From positions 18,740 to 82,739 of the forward strand of contig JAGRFY010000044.1 of assembly GCA_020445765.1 (NCBI GenBank): DNA of 64,000 nucleotides, written 5' to 3'. The notes under the pieces were generated by a model that was not told the DNA's origin, searched no databases, and saw only the letters and a program-made list of their open reading frames with translations. A program made the translations under genes and the position numbers. Each line of letters begins with the position of its first letter. Positions within the stretch are counted from its first letter, which is position 1. This DNA comes from Rhodocyclaceae bacterium (GTDB lineage: Bacteria; Pseudomonadota; Gammaproteobacteria; Burkholderiales; Rhodocyclaceae). Below, piece by piece: positions 47,991-58,154 of the stretch.

Positions 47991-49391
47991 CTAGGCCTGT
48001 CCCGCCGCGATGGCGTGCACGAAGGCCGCCAGCGGCGTCGATGCCGCACACACCACGGTGTCGGCCGCGCCGTAATAGACGGTCAGTTGGTCGTCGCGGA
48101 TGACGGTGCCGCACGAATAGACGATGCCGGGCTTGATGCCTTCCGAAATTTCGTAAGGAACTTCCGGTTCGAGCACCGGGACCGGCGACCGGGCGATCAC
48201 CCTGCATGGATCCTCGCCATCGAGCAACATGGCGCCCAGCTTGTAGTAGCGCGGCTCGTAGACGTCCATGGCGTGATACAGCACGAGCCAGCCGAGAGAC
48301 GTGCGAATGGGCGGCGGCCCGATGCTGCGCATGCGTCGATGCCAGGCGCAGGGGCTATCCGGCAACAATTGGGGGTCGGGGCTCGCGAAATCCGCCACCG
48401 GGGCACCCTCGCCGAGGGGGTCATCGACGTAGGCCACACAGACGCGCCCGTCGTTGGCCGCGTGAAGGTTGTGAAACAGCGCGAACTTGCCCTTGATCCT
48501 TTCCGGGAACAAGGCCCAGTTCTTGTGCCGCTGCCCCGGCGGCGAAAGGTATTTCGGCGGGGAGAAGTTCCAGCGCTTGGCCTGCAGGTCGGCCACGGAA
48601 ATCGAGGTCAGGCCGACGCGCATCGAATCCCAGCCGTTGAATGCGTTGTAGGTCAGGTATACGCGGCCGTCGATCATGACCGCACGGGGGTCCTCGACGC
48701 CGGTCCAGCTACCGCCCGAGGCATAGGCGACCGGATCGAATCGCCCTGCGCGCGCCGGCATCGGGTTCTCGTGCGCGAAGACCGGAAACGGAAGACGCTC
48801 GTCGAGCGTCACGCCGTCATCGGAAGCGGCATACCCGAGTCGCGAGACCCCATCGGTGCCGATCGCGCGATAGAACAGATGGGTTCGTCCGCCTTCACGG
48901 ATGGCGGCCGGATTCATGACGGCCATTGCTTCCCACTGTGCATAGCCCGGATTGAGGACCGGATTGCCCTTTGCCCGGTGGAGCGCCAGGGCGCCGCACG
49001 GGTGGACGGGCGGCCGCGAGCGCCCGAAGTCATCCTCGACGCGAAAGATATCGTTCTCGTCGAATTCGCCGAAGCCGATTTCAAGCACGGCGAGGCCCCT
49101 GGGCCCGCCGCTGAGCCGATGCAGCGTGCCGACCGGAATCTCGATTTCGTCGCCGACCGAAACCGCATAGGAATGCGAGCCGAGGGTCACCTCGCCGTCG
49201 CCATCGATGACCCGCCACCACTCACTGCGCTTGGCATGCCGCTGCAATGAGAGTCGCTTTCCTGGCAGGAGGTAGAGGATCTTTACGGTCGAGGACTCAT
49301 TGACCGTGAATCGCTCGAAGCCACCCCACGGACGCTTTTCGTGGTGGTAGTGGGGCAATGGGCAATGGCGGTTCGACGCCGCGATGGTCAT
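47991..49391 (-). CDS. cupin (mannose-6-phosphate isomerase-like) fused to GH130
   Basis: The protein has 466 residues. Residues 1-120 are a type II mannose-6-phosphate isomerase cupin: KRPWGGFERF, then LQRHAKRSEWW, GDEIEIPVGTLHRL. From about 135 to the end is a GH130 domain with GNPVLNPGYAQWEA, GVEDPRAVMIDGRVYLTYNAF and IVYSCGTVIRDDQLTVYYGAADT. A mannose-related substrate is therefore likely. The ATG at 49391 is used here; a GTG or TTG at 49400/49397 lies closer to AAGGA. It heads a two-gene GH130 operon with a possible FNR-like promoter. Confidence 0.85.
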   Translation of the reverse strand: MTIAASNRHCPLPHYHHEKRPWGGFERFTVNESSTVKILYLLPGKRLSLQRHAKRSEWWRVIDGDGEVTLGSHSYAVSVGDEIEIPVGTLHRLSGGPRGLAVLEIGFGEFDENDIFRVEDDFGRSRPPVHPCGALALHRAKGNPVLNPGYAQWEAMAVMNPAAIREGGRTHLFYRAIGTDGVSRLGYAASDDGVTLDERLPFPVFAHENPMPARAGRFDPVAYASGGSWTGVEDPRAVMIDGRVYLTYNAFNGWDSMRVGLTSISVADLQAKRWNFSPPKYLSPPGQRHKNWALFPERIKGKFALFHNLHAANDGRVCVAYVDDPLGEGAPVADFASPDPQLLPDSPCAWHRRMRSIGPPPIRTSLGWLVLYHAMDVYEPRYYKLGAMLLDGEDPCRVIARSPVPVLEPEVPYEISEGIKPGIVYSCGTVIRDDQLTVYYGAADTVVCAASTPLAAFVHAIAAGQA

Positions 49392-49613
49392 GTTCAACAC
49401 GGGTTCCTTTCTCCCTTGCCGTGGTCGCCTCGTCCGGTGACGGGCCGCCTCACTTGCTGCTGCCGACTGCTGATTGCGGCTGCGCGCGCTCTGGCGAGGC
49501 GAATTGACAAGGTGGCGCAGGCTGAAACTTTCCGGCCCGACGTCCCGGGGACGACACTTGCGCCGCACCCTTGGCGACGCCGCGCCGACCCTGCCGCGCT
49601 CCACCGCGATCAA
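49392..49613. other. leader and upstream region of the GH130 operon
   Basis: An open frame continues upstream of the ATG but is arginine-rich and lacks conserved sequence, so I treat this part as untranslated. Confidence 0.35.
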
Positions 49614-49654
49614 AGCTTAGCCCCGCGCCCGGTGACTCCAGTGACGTTCATCAA
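49614..49654 (-). promoter_or_regulatory. FNR-like dyad, weak -10
   Basis: GTGAC-GTTC-ATCAA (49641-49654, plus-strand text) is centred 31 bp from TAAGCT on the minus strand (49614-49619). The dyad is good but the -10 is weak. It could serve the GH130 operon, the divergent acetyl-CoA synthetase operon, or both. Confidence 0.4.
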
Positions 49655-50145
49655 AGCCCACGGCATTCGCCTTGCGATCGGACCACGGTCAATTAGGCTT
49701 GGAAGTGAGGGCAAGTCGGTCGTGCCTTGGCTTGGCTTGCCGAAAGACCGCTGACGACGGCCGATGGGGCGACAGGGGCGGCGGCGAGAGATGGCACCGG
49801 TGAATCGTGATTCCTTGCGCGCTGCGGACGAACCGTTGGATCACCCGGTTGCACAAGGAGAGCGAATCCGGCGCCAAGGCCGTGGCAGTGACGTTGGCAT
49901 CAGCAAGGCGGCGCCCCGGTCTTCGCAACGGCGAACAGGCGGCGCGCGGAAGCGAAGCGCATCTCGCCCACGACACCGACATCGGCGTGCGGGGATTCGG
50001 GGCCACCGCCGCCTATAAGGATGTCACCACGGAGGAGGACTGCCGAGACCGCCGGCATCGCGTGCGGGGTAGCACGGACGGCTCCTGTCGTCTGCGTCAA
50101 GGGTTGTACCGGCTGGGCCACATCAGCGAGCGCGAAGGAGCCTCG
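49655..50145. other. upstream region of the acetyl-CoA synthetase operon
   Basis: No gene is visible. The frame of the synthetase is open here but unlike the family. Confidence 0.35.
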
Positions 50146-51894
50146 ATGCCGATGGAAATGATCAGAAAACGCCCACGGGACCATGCGGGCGCCAATCTCG
50201 ACGACTATGAGGCCACGCGCCGGGATTTCTCCTGGGACGCCGCCCGCAGGCTGCTCGACGGTCTGCCCGGTGGTGGGCTCAACATCGCGTTCGAAGCAGT
50301 CGATCGGCATGTCGCCCATGGCCACGGCGACAAGCTGGCAATCCGCTGGCTCGGCAAGGGGGGGGCGCAGCAGGATCTCAGCTATGCCGACCTCAAGGCG
50401 GAGACCAGCCGCTTCGCCAATGCGCTTGCCAATCTCGGCGTGGGCCGCGGCGACCGCGTCTTTTGCCTGCTCGGGCGCGTTCCCGAACTGTACATCGCGG
50501 CCCTTGGCACCCTTCGGCTCGGGGCGGTGTTCTGCCCGATGTTCTCGGCCTTCGGTCCGGAGCCGATCCAGGCCCGCATGACGATCGGCGGCGCCCGGGC
50601 GCTGGTTACATCGGAGGCGCTCTACCGACGCAAGCTTGCCGCCTGGCGTGCAGACTTGCCGGGGCTCGCAGAGGTCCTGCTGGCCGGCGGCACCGACGCA
50701 CCGCCGGCGGGCACCCGGGACCTCGCGGCGCTCATGGCGGCGGCCTCCCCCGACTTCGAGATCGCCCGCACCGATCCGGAGGACATGGCCCTGCTGCATT
50801 TCACCAGCGGCACCACGGGACGGCCCAAGGGCGCGGTGCACGTGCACGACGCGGTCGTCGCCCACCACGTCACCGGCCGACTGGCCCTCGATCTCCGCCC
50901 CGACGACGTGTTCTGGTGCACCGCCGACCCCGGCTGGGTCACCGGCACCTCGTACGGCATCATTTCGCCGCTGACCATCGGCACGACCCTGATCGTCGAC
51001 GAAGCCGATTTCGACGCCGTGCGTTGGTACACGATCCTCGAAACCGAACGGGTCACCGTTTGGTACACCGCCCCAACCGCGATCCGCATGCTGATGAAGG
51101 CCGGTGCCGACCTCGCCCGTGGGCGAGATCTCTCCCGCCTGCGTTTCATGGCCAGCGTAGGCGAACCGCTGAATCCGGAGGCCGTGGCATGGGGCGTGAA
51201 AGCCTTCGGCATGCCCTTCCACGACAACTGGTGGCAGACGGAAACCGGCGGAATCATGATCGCCAACTACGCAGCCATGGATGTCAAGCCTGGTTCGATG
51301 GGCAAGCCGCTGCCGGGTATCGAGGCCGGCATCGTCGAGTCCACCGCAGGGGGCGTGCGCGAGCTGAGCCGCCCGACGAGCGTCGGCCAGCTAGCCCTTC
51401 GCCCTGGCTGGCCTTCGATGATGCGTGCCTATCTTCATGAGGAAGAGCGCTACCGAAAGTGCTTCGCGGATGGTTGGTATCTGTCCGGCGACCTCGCCAT
51501 GCGTGATCAGGATGGCTATTACTGGTTCGTCGGTCGCGGCGACGACGTGATCAAGAGTGCCGGTCATCTGATCGGCCCGTTCGAGGTGGAAAGCGCCCTG
51601 ATGGAGCATCCGGCGGTCGCCGAGGTGGGCGTCATCGGCGTGCCCGACGAGACAGCAGGGGAAGTGGTCAAGGCCTTCGTGGCGCTCAAGGCCGGGTTCG
51701 AAGGCAGCGAGGAACTTGAACTCGAGCTCATCGGCCACGCCCGCAAACGCCTCGGGCCGGCAGTGGCCCCCAAGGCCATTGCCTTCCGAACCAACCTGCC
51801 CAAGACCCGCAGCGGAAAGATCATGCGGCGCCTGTTGAAGGCGCGCGAGTTGGGCCTGCCCGAAGGCGATCTCTCGACCCTGGAGAGCGACTAA
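50146..51894 (+). CDS. acetyl-CoA synthetase (AMP-forming)
   Basis: This is an AMP-forming acyl-CoA synthetase of 582 residues that most resembles AcsA and activates acetate or a related short acid. Motifs are [17 protein letters not shown] (P-loop), [44 protein letters not shown] and the final [15 protein letters not shown] with the catalytic, acetylatable lysine. It is shorter than canonical AcsA. The ATG at 50146 follows GAAGGAG. The next gene starts 2 bp after the stop. Possible control of the lysine by a GNAT such as the one at 34.1 kb is only an idea. Confidence 0.9.
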   Translation: MPMEMIRKRPRDHAGANLDDYEATRRDFSWDAARRLLDGLPGGGLNIAFEAVDRHVAHGHGDKLAIRWLGKGGAQQDLSYADLKAETSRFANALANLGVGRGDRVFCLLGRVPELYIAALGTLRLGAVFCPMFSAFGPEPIQARMTIGGARALVTSEALYRRKLAAWRADLPGLAEVLLAGGTDAPPAGTRDLAALMAAASPDFEIARTDPEDMALLHFTSGTTGRPKGAVHVHDAVVAHHVTGRLALDLRPDDVFWCTADPGWVTGTSYGIISPLTIGTTLIVDEADFDAVRWYTILETERVTVWYTAPTAIRMLMKAGADLARGRDLSRLRFMASVGEPLNPEAVAWGVKAFGMPFHDNWWQTETGGIMIANYAAMDVKPGSMGKPLPGIEAGIVESTAGGVRELSRPTSVGQLALRPGWPSMMRAYLHEEERYRKCFADGWYLSGDLAMRDQDGYYWFVGRGDDVIKSAGHLIGPFEVESALMEHPAVAEVGVIGVPDETAGEVVKAFVALKAGFEGSEELELELIGHARKRLGPAVAPKAIAFRTNLPKTRSGKIMRRLLKARELGLPEGDLSTLESD

Positions 51895-51896
51895 CG

Positions 51897-53900
51897 ATGA
51901 ACGCCGACAGCGCCAAGCCTCATCTGGGCCATGCCCATGCCATCGACCTGCTCGCCCGGATGATCCGCATCCGGCGGTTCGAGGACAAGTGCGCCGAACT
52001 GTATACCCAGGAGAAGATCCGCGGCTTCCTGCATCTGTACGATGGCGAGGAAGCCGTGGCAGTGGGGGTCATTCCGCTTCTCGACGCCGACGATCGGATC
52101 GTGGGCACCTATCGCGAGCACGGTCACGCTCTGGTGCGTGGCGTACCGATGGCAACCGTGATGGCCGAGATGTTCGGCAAGGCGGAAGGGTGCTCGGGCG
52201 GGCGGGGCGGCTCGATGCACCTGTTCAGCAGCGATGCGAACTTCTACGGCGGCAATGCGATCGTCGGAGGCGGACTGCCGCTGGCCGTCGGTCTTGCCCT
52301 GGCCGATCGTTTGCGCGGCGAGGCGCGAGTCACTGCCTGCTTCTTCGGCGAGGGCGCGGTCGCCGAAGGCGAGTTCCACGAAAGCCTCAATCTCGCCGCC
52401 TTGTGGCAGCTCCCGGTGCTGTTCGTGTGCGAGAACAATCGCTATGCCATGGGCACCGCGCTGGAGCGATCGGAGTCGGAAGTCGACATCCACGCCAAGG
52501 CAGCGAGCTACGCGATCCGCAGCGAGGCAGTCGATGGCATGGATGTGATCGCCATGGAGGGCGCGGCACGGCGCGCGCTGGATTTCATCCGCAAATCCGG
52601 ACGGCCCAGCTTCCTGGAGTGCCGAACCTACCGCTTTCGCGCCCATTCGATGTTCGACGCCCAGCTCTACCGTGACAAGGCCGAAGTCGAAGCCTGGCGC
52701 AAGGACGGCCCGATCGAGCGCTTCCAGCGCTGGCTCGAGGACAACGGGTTGATCCGAAACGACGATCTGGCGCGTATCGAAGGCGAGGTTGCGGCGGAGA
52801 TCGCGGCAGCCGTGGATTTTGCCGAGGGCGGTGCGCTGGAACCCCTGGCGAACCTGCAGCGCCACGTGGTCTCGCCCGAGCGCCCTTCCCCGCCATCCCC
52901 GCAACCGTCCACCGCCCAGACCGTGGAAACGACCTACCGCGAGGCGGTCAGGGCGGGCATCGTCGAGGCATTGCAGCGCGACGATCGGGTCTTCCTGATG
53001 GGCGAGGACGTGGGCCGCTACGGCGGCTGCTACGCGGTGAGCAAGGGGCTGCTCGACCAGTTCGGCCCCGAACGCATCCGCGACACGCCTTTGTCGGAGT
53101 CCGGCTTCACCGGCGCCGGCATCGGCGCGGCGGTGGCCGGCATGCGGCCGATCGTCGAACTGATGACGGTGAATTTCTCGATGCTGGCACTGGACCAAAT
53201 CCTCAACACCGCGGCCACCCTGCGCCACATGTCCAACGGCCAGTTCGGCGTGCCGCTGGTGATCCGCATGGCTACCGGCGCCGGACGCCAGCTTGCGGCC
53301 CAGCATTCCCACAGCCTGGAAGGCTGGTACGCCCATATCCCGGGCATCCGCGTACTCGCGCCGGCGACCCTGGAGGACGCCCGCGGCATGTTGTGGACCG
53401 CGCTCCAGGACCCGGACCCGGTGCTGATCTTCGAGAACGTGATGCTCTACAACCGCAGCGGGACACTCGCTGCCAATGCAGGTCCGGTCGACATCGATTG
53501 CGCGGCTGTGCGCCGCGCGGGCGAGGACATCTCACTCGTCACCTACGGCGGCTCGCTGCACAAGACACTGGAGGCCGCCGAGCAACTGGCGCGAGAGGGC
53601 ATCTCCGCAGAAGTGATCGACCTCAGGACGCTGCGCCCGCTCGACGATGCCACCCTGCTCGCCTCTGTGGCCAGGACCCACCGCATGCTGGTCATCGACG
53701 AGGGCTGGCGATCCGGGAGCATCGCCGCCGAAATCGGCATGCGCATCGCCGAGGCCGGTTTCTTCGAGCTGGACGCACCGCTCGGACGCGTTTGCAGCGA
53801 GGAAGTGCCTGTCCCTTACCCCCGCCACCTGGAGGACGCTTCCTTGCCACAGACACCGAAGATCGTCGCCGCAGTGCGGGCCATGCTGGGACGGAGCTGA
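51897..53900 (+). CDS. fused E1 alpha-beta thiamine-diphosphate dehydrogenase
   Basis: The protein has 667 residues and joins an E1-alpha module (1 to about 330) and an E1-beta module (about 342-667) that are normally two proteins in pyruvate, acetoin or branched-chain oxo-acid dehydrogenases. The alpha part has [28 protein letters not shown] and the TDP motif [20 protein letters not shown] ending in N. The beta part has [37 protein letters not shown] and [15 protein letters not shown]. The acceptor is the E2 encoded next. The exact 2-oxo acid (pyruvate or acetoin) is uncertain. Confidence 0.9.
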   Translation: MNADSAKPHLGHAHAIDLLARMIRIRRFEDKCAELYTQEKIRGFLHLYDGEEAVAVGVIPLLDADDRIVGTYREHGHALVRGVPMATVMAEMFGKAEGCSGGRGGSMHLFSSDANFYGGNAIVGGGLPLAVGLALADRLRGEARVTACFFGEGAVAEGEFHESLNLAALWQLPVLFVCENNRYAMGTALERSESEVDIHAKAASYAIRSEAVDGMDVIAMEGAARRALDFIRKSGRPSFLECRTYRFRAHSMFDAQLYRDKAEVEAWRKDGPIERFQRWLEDNGLIRNDDLARIEGEVAAEIAAAVDFAEGGALEPLANLQRHVVSPERPSPPSPQPSTAQTVETTYREAVRAGIVEALQRDDRVFLMGEDVGRYGGCYAVSKGLLDQFGPERIRDTPLSESGFTGAGIGAAVAGMRPIVELMTVNFSMLALDQILNTAATLRHMSNGQFGVPLVIRMATGAGRQLAAQHSHSLEGWYAHIPGIRVLAPATLEDARGMLWTALQDPDPVLIFENVMLYNRSGTLAANAGPVDIDCAAVRRAGEDISLVTYGGSLHKTLEAAEQLAREGISAEVIDLRTLRPLDDATLLASVARTHRMLVIDEGWRSGSIAAEIGMRIAEAGFFELDAPLGRVCSEEVPVPYPRHLEDASLPQTPKIVAAVRAMLGRS

Positions 53901-53904
53901 ACTG

Positions 53905-55068
53905 ATGGCCCGCTTCCTGATGCCCTCGCTAGGTGCCGACATGGAAGCCGGCACGCTCATCGAATGGATGGTCGAGCCCGGCCGCACGGTGCGCCGGGGC
54001 GACGCCATCGCGGTCGTGGAAACCGACAAGGGGGCCATCGAGATCCAGGTGTTCGAGGACGGCGTGCTGGAACGAACGCTGGTGGACATCGGTGCGACCG
54101 TGCCGGTCGGCACGCCGCTCGCCGAGATCGGCGTCGCAGGCGGAGCTCCGACCATACCCCTGGCGGCACGAACACCGGCATCGCGACCGGCGGAGTCGGC
54201 TGCCCCGGTCGGCAATGGGCGGCCCGCCGAACCTCAGCGCGCCCGAATCCAGGCCTCCCCGGCAGCCCGTCGCCTCGCCGAAAAGATCGGGATCGACCTC
54301 GAGAAGCTGAGCGGCAGCGGGCCCGGCGGAGCCATCGTACTCGCCGACGTCGTCGACCGGTCCGTCGCAGCCGAGGCGCCAACGCCGTTCGCCGCGCCTT
54401 CGGCGCCGGGCGGCATGCGTGAGGCCATCGCTGCCGCCATGTCCCGCGCCAAGCGGGAAATTCCCCACTACTATCTCGCTCACACGATCGAGCTCACGGC
54501 GGCGGATGCCTGGCTGGACCACCACAACGCGGCGCGCGATCCCGCCGAACGGGTGTTGCTGGGCGCCCTCTTCATCAAGGCCGTGGCACTCGCCGCGCAA
54601 CAGTACCCCGAGTTCAACGGGCACTTCGTGGACGGCCGGTTTACCCCCGCTCCCGCGGTACACGCCGGTCTGGCGATCAACATCCGCGGTGTCGGCCTGG
54701 TGGCACCTGCCATCCACGACGCCGAGCAGCTCGATGTGGACGCGCTGATGGCCGCCACACGTGACCTGGTTACACGGGTGCGCGCCGGCCGCTTCCGCAG
54801 CTCCGAGCTGGCCGACCCGACGATCACCGTGTCGAGCCTCGGGGAGCGAGGCGTCGAGATCGTTTATGGCGTCATCTACCCGCCGCAGGTCGCCATCGTC
54901 GGTTTCGGCACGCCCGTCACCCGCGCCTGGGTCACCGACGGCATGGTCGGGCCGCGCCGCACCGTCAGCGTCAGCCTCGCCGGCGACCATCGCGTCAGCG
55001 ACGGCCACCGCGGCGCCCTGTTCCTGGGCGCCATTGCGCGTCACCTGCTTGAACCGGAGCGACTATGA
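53905..55068 (+). CDS. dihydrolipoamide acyltransferase E2
   Basis: The protein has 387 residues. The lipoyl domain (1-75) has the lysine K42 in ETDKG, where most have DKA. A Pro/Ala linker leads to the peripheral subunit-binding domain (about 113-150, ASPAARRLAEKIGIDLEKLSGSG), then the catalytic domain. The catalytic histidine and aspartate are in SLAGDHRVSDG near the C-terminus. It starts 4 bp after the E1 stop and overlaps an acyl carrier protein gene by 4 bp. No E3 gene is in the window, so dihydrolipoamide dehydrogenase must come from elsewhere. Confidence 0.92.
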   Translation: MARFLMPSLGADMEAGTLIEWMVEPGRTVRRGDAIAVVETDKGAIEIQVFEDGVLERTLVDIGATVPVGTPLAEIGVAGGAPTIPLAARTPASRPAESAAPVGNGRPAEPQRARIQASPAARRLAEKIGIDLEKLSGSGPGGAIVLADVVDRSVAAEAPTPFAAPSAPGGMREAIAAAMSRAKREIPHYYLAHTIELTAADAWLDHHNAARDPAERVLLGALFIKAVALAAQQYPEFNGHFVDGRFTPAPAVHAGLAINIRGVGLVAPAIHDAEQLDVDALMAATRDLVTRVRAGRFRSSELADPTITVSSLGERGVEIVYGVIYPPQVAIVGFGTPVTRAWVTDGMVGPRRTVSVSLAGDHRVSDGHRGALFLGAIARHLLEPERL

Positions 55069-55319
55069 ACGAACAGGAACTGGTTACCGCCCTGACCGAG
55101 GAACTCCACCGCATCGCCCCCGACGTGGATCTTGCGGCGATCGACCGTGACGGCGATCTGCGCGAGCAACTCGACATCGACTCGATGGACTTCCTCAACC
55201 TGATCACCTCACTGCACAAGCGCTACGGCATTCCCATTCCCCAAAGTGACTACGCGCGGCTGGCAAGCTTCGCCGACGCAATTGCCTACCTCTTGGAGAA
55301 GACCCGCCACTCTAAATAG
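55065..55319 (+). CDS. acyl carrier protein-like protein (second)
   Basis: The protein has 84 residues. The phosphopantetheine serine is S40 in DIDSMDFLN. The sequence is a paralogue of the ACP at 34.6 kb, not of housekeeping AcpP. Its ATG overlaps the E2 stop (ATGA), so its expression is tied to the dehydrogenase. An acyl group might pass from E2 or from the acyl-CoA pool to this carrier, but this is inference. Confidence 0.85.
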   Translation: MNEQELVTALTEELHRIAPDVDLAAIDRDGDLREQLDIDSMDFLNLITSLHKRYGIPIPQSDYARLASFADAIAYLLEKTRHSK

Positions 55320-55899
55320 ACGCGACGCCCGAGATGCCAGGACACCATTTCGACCGGCGCGGACCGCAGCGCGATCGGCGCGGTCACGAATCCGTCGATT
55401 CGGCGCCACACCGCTGCCAAGTCAAGGCCGACGCGTACCTCCGCCCGGCCATCGAACGCGGCCCCTATGGCAGGGAGCGTAATCCGGAGAGCGCCGCACG
55501 GCTGCCCATTGGCGCCAACATTTGGTGCCTTCGACGCTCTGCCCGAGCATCCTGTCGTAGTCCGTGGATCGACTGAGACCGCTCCGACGGCTGCCGCATC
55601 CGGCAGACGCGTGACCCATCCGGCTCGCTGACGGCATCGTTCTCGAGCAGGTCGCCACGAAACCGATCAGGACCTAGCGCCTGTTTCGGTGCTGTGGCCA
55701 TCGCCGGCATTGCCCAATATCCGTGCTCAGGCTTCGGTACGTTTGGCGACGAGCACGCCGTCCGCGTCGCTGGGCGTAGAGCCAAACCGAGCTGCGCCCC
55801 AGAGCTTGGGCACGGAACTGCCCACCCTATTTCGCGCTTCTCGACTGTCACGACCATCTTCGCCGTCACGGATGGGAAGGCCGATCAGTCTTGGCCTCA
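55320..55899. other. 580-bp region without a confident gene
   Basis: Open frames on both strands lack ribosome sites and known motifs. It marks the end of the accessory block. Confidence 0.4.
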
Positions 55900-56898
55900 T
55901 CAGTGAAGTGTCGTGCCGAGGCCGCAGCACTTCTTGTATTTCTTCCCGCTGCCACAAGGGCAGGGATCGTTCCGGCCGACCTTCGGGTGCTGCCGTCGGA
56001 AGGACTTGGCCGACTGCACCTCGTGCATGGCATGGCGATGCGGTAACCAGAACCGGTGAATGGCCGCCACCGAGGCTGGAATGCGCTTGGTGATCGCCTC
56101 GCGCTGCCTTGGAGTCGCGGTCTGCGCGCGTTCGACCTCGCTCACATCCTCGTCGCCCAGCAGACGGATCGGCTCGATCCACGCCGATCCGCGTGGATCC
56201 TCGAACAGCGGCCGCCAATCCGCATGGCTCAGCGCCACGCCTTCCATGAACCCGGCTGCCCACATCTCGCCATCGATGCATTCGATTGCACCCTCTTCCG
56301 AGGCGAACACGTCGAAGATCGGCTCATGGCTTTCGGCGTCATGCTGGAGACTCCAAATGATGCCATTGTAGTGACGCATGATCATTTCCATGATGCGCTG
56401 CGCCTCTGCGATGTCATTGAAGTGCGGCGCATCCTCGTCGCACTTGCCCCAGATGCCCGGGTACCACTGGTTCATGCTCAACGTGGTCGGACCAATGACG
56501 ATCGCAGTCAGATAGCCGTCGAGCTGATCCAGCATCATCGTTTCATCCGAGGTGGCGTCGGACGACAGGAAAGCGTCCAGTTCGTCCATCTCCGCGGTCG
56601 ACAGCGGCGTCGCAAGCCGGAGCGGGTTGGCGACCGCGCGCTTGGTCTCGGCGGCGCGGCGCGGCTCCCCAATCAGCGAAGCAATCCCGTCGGTGCGAAT
56701 GGTTTGCATGGCTTCATCGAACGCTGCCTGGTCGGTCTCGAATTCATCCTCCCACACCGTGGAATTGCCATGCCCATCGACGACCTCGAGCGTCCAGGAC
56801 GTGCCCGGCGTCCGGTAGATGCAGATTTCGACCGTAACCTCCCCCTCTGTGTAGTGCCGCTCCAGGGGCGAGTAGATCAGCTCGTTTTCGTCACGCAT
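55900..56898 (-). CDS. UPF0149 (YecA/YgfB-like) protein with SEC-C motif
   Basis: The protein has 332 residues. The centre carries the UPF0149 pattern ([35 protein letters not shown] and [14 protein letters not shown]). The end is the zinc-binding SEC-C motif ([19 protein letters not shown]) found in SecA and YecA proteins. The N-terminal 90 residues are less conserved. The function is unknown. The ATG at 56898 is where the conserved N-terminus begins; an upstream extension lacks a ribosome site. Confidence 0.85.
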   Translation of the reverse strand: MRDENELIYSPLERHYTEGEVTVEICIYRTPGTSWTLEVVDGHGNSTVWEDEFETDQAAFDEAMQTIRTDGIASLIGEPRRAAETKRAVANPLRLATPLSTAEMDELDAFLSSDATSDETMMLDQLDGYLTAIVIGPTTLSMNQWYPGIWGKCDEDAPHFNDIAEAQRIMEMIMRHYNGIIWSLQHDAESHEPIFDVFASEEGAIECIDGEMWAAGFMEGVALSHADWRPLFEDPRGSAWIEPIRLLGDEDVSEVERAQTATPRQREAITKRIPASVAAIHRFWLPHRHAMHEVQSAKSFRRQHPKVGRNDPCPCGSGKKYKKCCGLGTTLH

Positions 56899-57028
56899 GG
56901 GTAGTGTCTTCTGGGTGGTTTCGCCACAATCAGTGCCCCGTCGATCAGTATCTGTGCAACCACGAGCCTGCCGGGCGCTTGCCAACCCGGGATCCGAGCC
57001 ATGGTTTCGGACCCACGGTGGGCTCCAA

Positions 57029-57466
57029 CTACGGGCGATCCTGTTGCGGCGTAAAGGCTGGCAATCCCGCGCCCTGCGCCGCCCTGGCGAGATCCGCTTC
57101 CAGCGTCGCCAGTGGAGCGCCAAGGCGGAGCGCGAGTTCCAGGTACGCCGCATCGAAGGCGGACAACTTGTGGCGGCGCGCGAGCTGCAGTGTGTCGTGC
57201 AGGGCATGGGCGGCGGTGCCGGTGTCAGTGACGATGTTGAGCCGATCCAGAAGGTTTACAAATGCCTGCGCGCGGGCCTCGGTCAGAAGACCACGTGCCT
57301 CGGCTTTCGCAATGACATTCGCCGCCTCGAGTGCCCACAGCGAGGGCAGCACGGCCTCGCCATGCGTCAGAGCCTCCAGAACCTCGGTGGCGTAGGTCAC
57401 GTGGTCCGCAGATCCATCCTTCAGCAGCCAGCACATGGCCACCGAGTTGTCGAGGACGAACCTCAT
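57029..57466 (-). CDS. VapC-like PIN-domain toxin
   Basis: This is a probable ribonuclease toxin of 145 residues. PIN-domain acidic residues are D6 in FVLDNSVAM, the glutamate in [10 protein letters not shown] and the aspartates in [11 protein letters not shown] and [10 protein letters not shown]. Its ATG overlaps the expected end of the Phd-type antitoxin (ATGA), the usual operon order. The gene itself is intact, while its antitoxin is frameshifted. Confidence 0.85.
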   Translation of the reverse strand: MRFVLDNSVAMCWLLKDGSADHVTYATEVLEALTHGEAVLPSLWALEAANVIAKAEARGLLTEARAQAFVNLLDRLNIVTDTGTAAHALHDTLQLARRHKLSAFDAAYLELALRLGAPLATLEADLARAAQGAGLPAFTPQQDRP

Positions 57467-57707
57467 GCACGACCTTCGTTGATGAGCGCCTTCACGTCAA
57501 CCTCCCGGCCAGCGGGCGTTCGTCCATCAGGCGACGCATCTCCGCGACAGCGAGGGCAGCGTCGCCGCGCTTCGTGCCTTGTGCGGGTACCAACTCCGCA
57601 ACGGGCTCCCCGCGGAGCGTGATCGTGAATCGTTCTCCCGATTGCACGGCACGCAAGATCTCGGGAAGCTTGGTCTTGGCTTCGTACGAGCCGATGGTGT
57701 GATCCAT
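57463..57707 (-). pseudogene. Phd/YefM-type antitoxin, frameshifted near the end
   Basis: The reading from ATG 57707 (after GGAGG) is MDHTIGSYEAKTKLPEILRA, RFTITLRGEPVAELVPA to MDERPLAGRLT, stopping at 57492. One frame over, the sequence continues [13 protein letters not shown] and stops at 57463, overlapping the toxin start exactly as in intact pairs. Adding one G to the GGG run (about 57509-57511) would restore [16 protein letters not shown]. It is either a real frameshift removing the toxin-facing tail or a one-base assembly error. Confidence 0.75.
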
Positions 57708-57839
57708 GGGAACCTCCAGCATCCAATTAGACCAGTCGCAATTTGAGAAAGTGCGTAAGCATGTGCTTGGCAACGCACGGAGATCTCATCCGGCGCCAAT
57801 CGACATCGATCGCAAACCGCACGCGGCAATGCTTGTGTA

Positions 57840-57855
57840 TATACTTTGTCAGTAT
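57840..57855 (+). promoter_or_regulatory. probable operator/promoter of the ParD-ParE pair
   Basis: ATACT-TTGTC-AGTAT (57841-57855) is an inverted repeat overlapping a TATACT -10 (57840-57845), 21 bp before the antitoxin ATG. This arrangement suits autorepression by the ribbon-helix-helix antitoxin. Confidence 0.45.
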
Positions 57856-57875
57856 CTCTGGCGGAAGGGCCGACC

Positions 57876-58154
57876 ATGTCCAAAGACGCCGTTTTCACGA
57901 TGAAGCTGGAACCCGAGCTGCGCGCCGAGTTCATGGCGGAAGCCGAAGCCGCCCACCGCCCGGCCTCGCAGGTGCTGCGTGAGCTGATGCGCGAATTCAT
58001 CCGACGCCAACGCGAGGCACGCGAATACGAGGAGTTCCTCCGCCGCAAGGTCGACGCCGGCCGGGCCTCGATGCGTGCCGGTAAGTATCGATCGAACGAT
58101 GGGGTCGAGGCCGATTTTGCCGCACGGCGTGCCAAGGCTTCGAATCGCGCGTGA
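57876..58154 (+). CDS. ribbon-helix-helix antitoxin, ParD-like
   Basis: The protein has 92 residues. The N-terminal part (MSKDAVFTMKLEPELRAEFMAEAEAAHRPASQVLRELMREFI) has the ribbon-helix-helix pattern, and the charged C-terminus is the usual toxin-wrapping region. It overlaps the toxin start by 4 bp (GTGA) and is divergent from the VapC antitoxin. Confidence 0.8.
   Translation: MSKDAVFTMKLEPELRAEFMAEAEAAHRPASQVLRELMREFIRRQREAREYEEFLRRKVDAGRASMRAGKYRSNDGVEADFAARRAKASNRA

Noticed and set aside
46314-49250. A 978-codon plus-strand frame
   Set aside because: It is antisense to both GH130 genes, which have clear family motifs.
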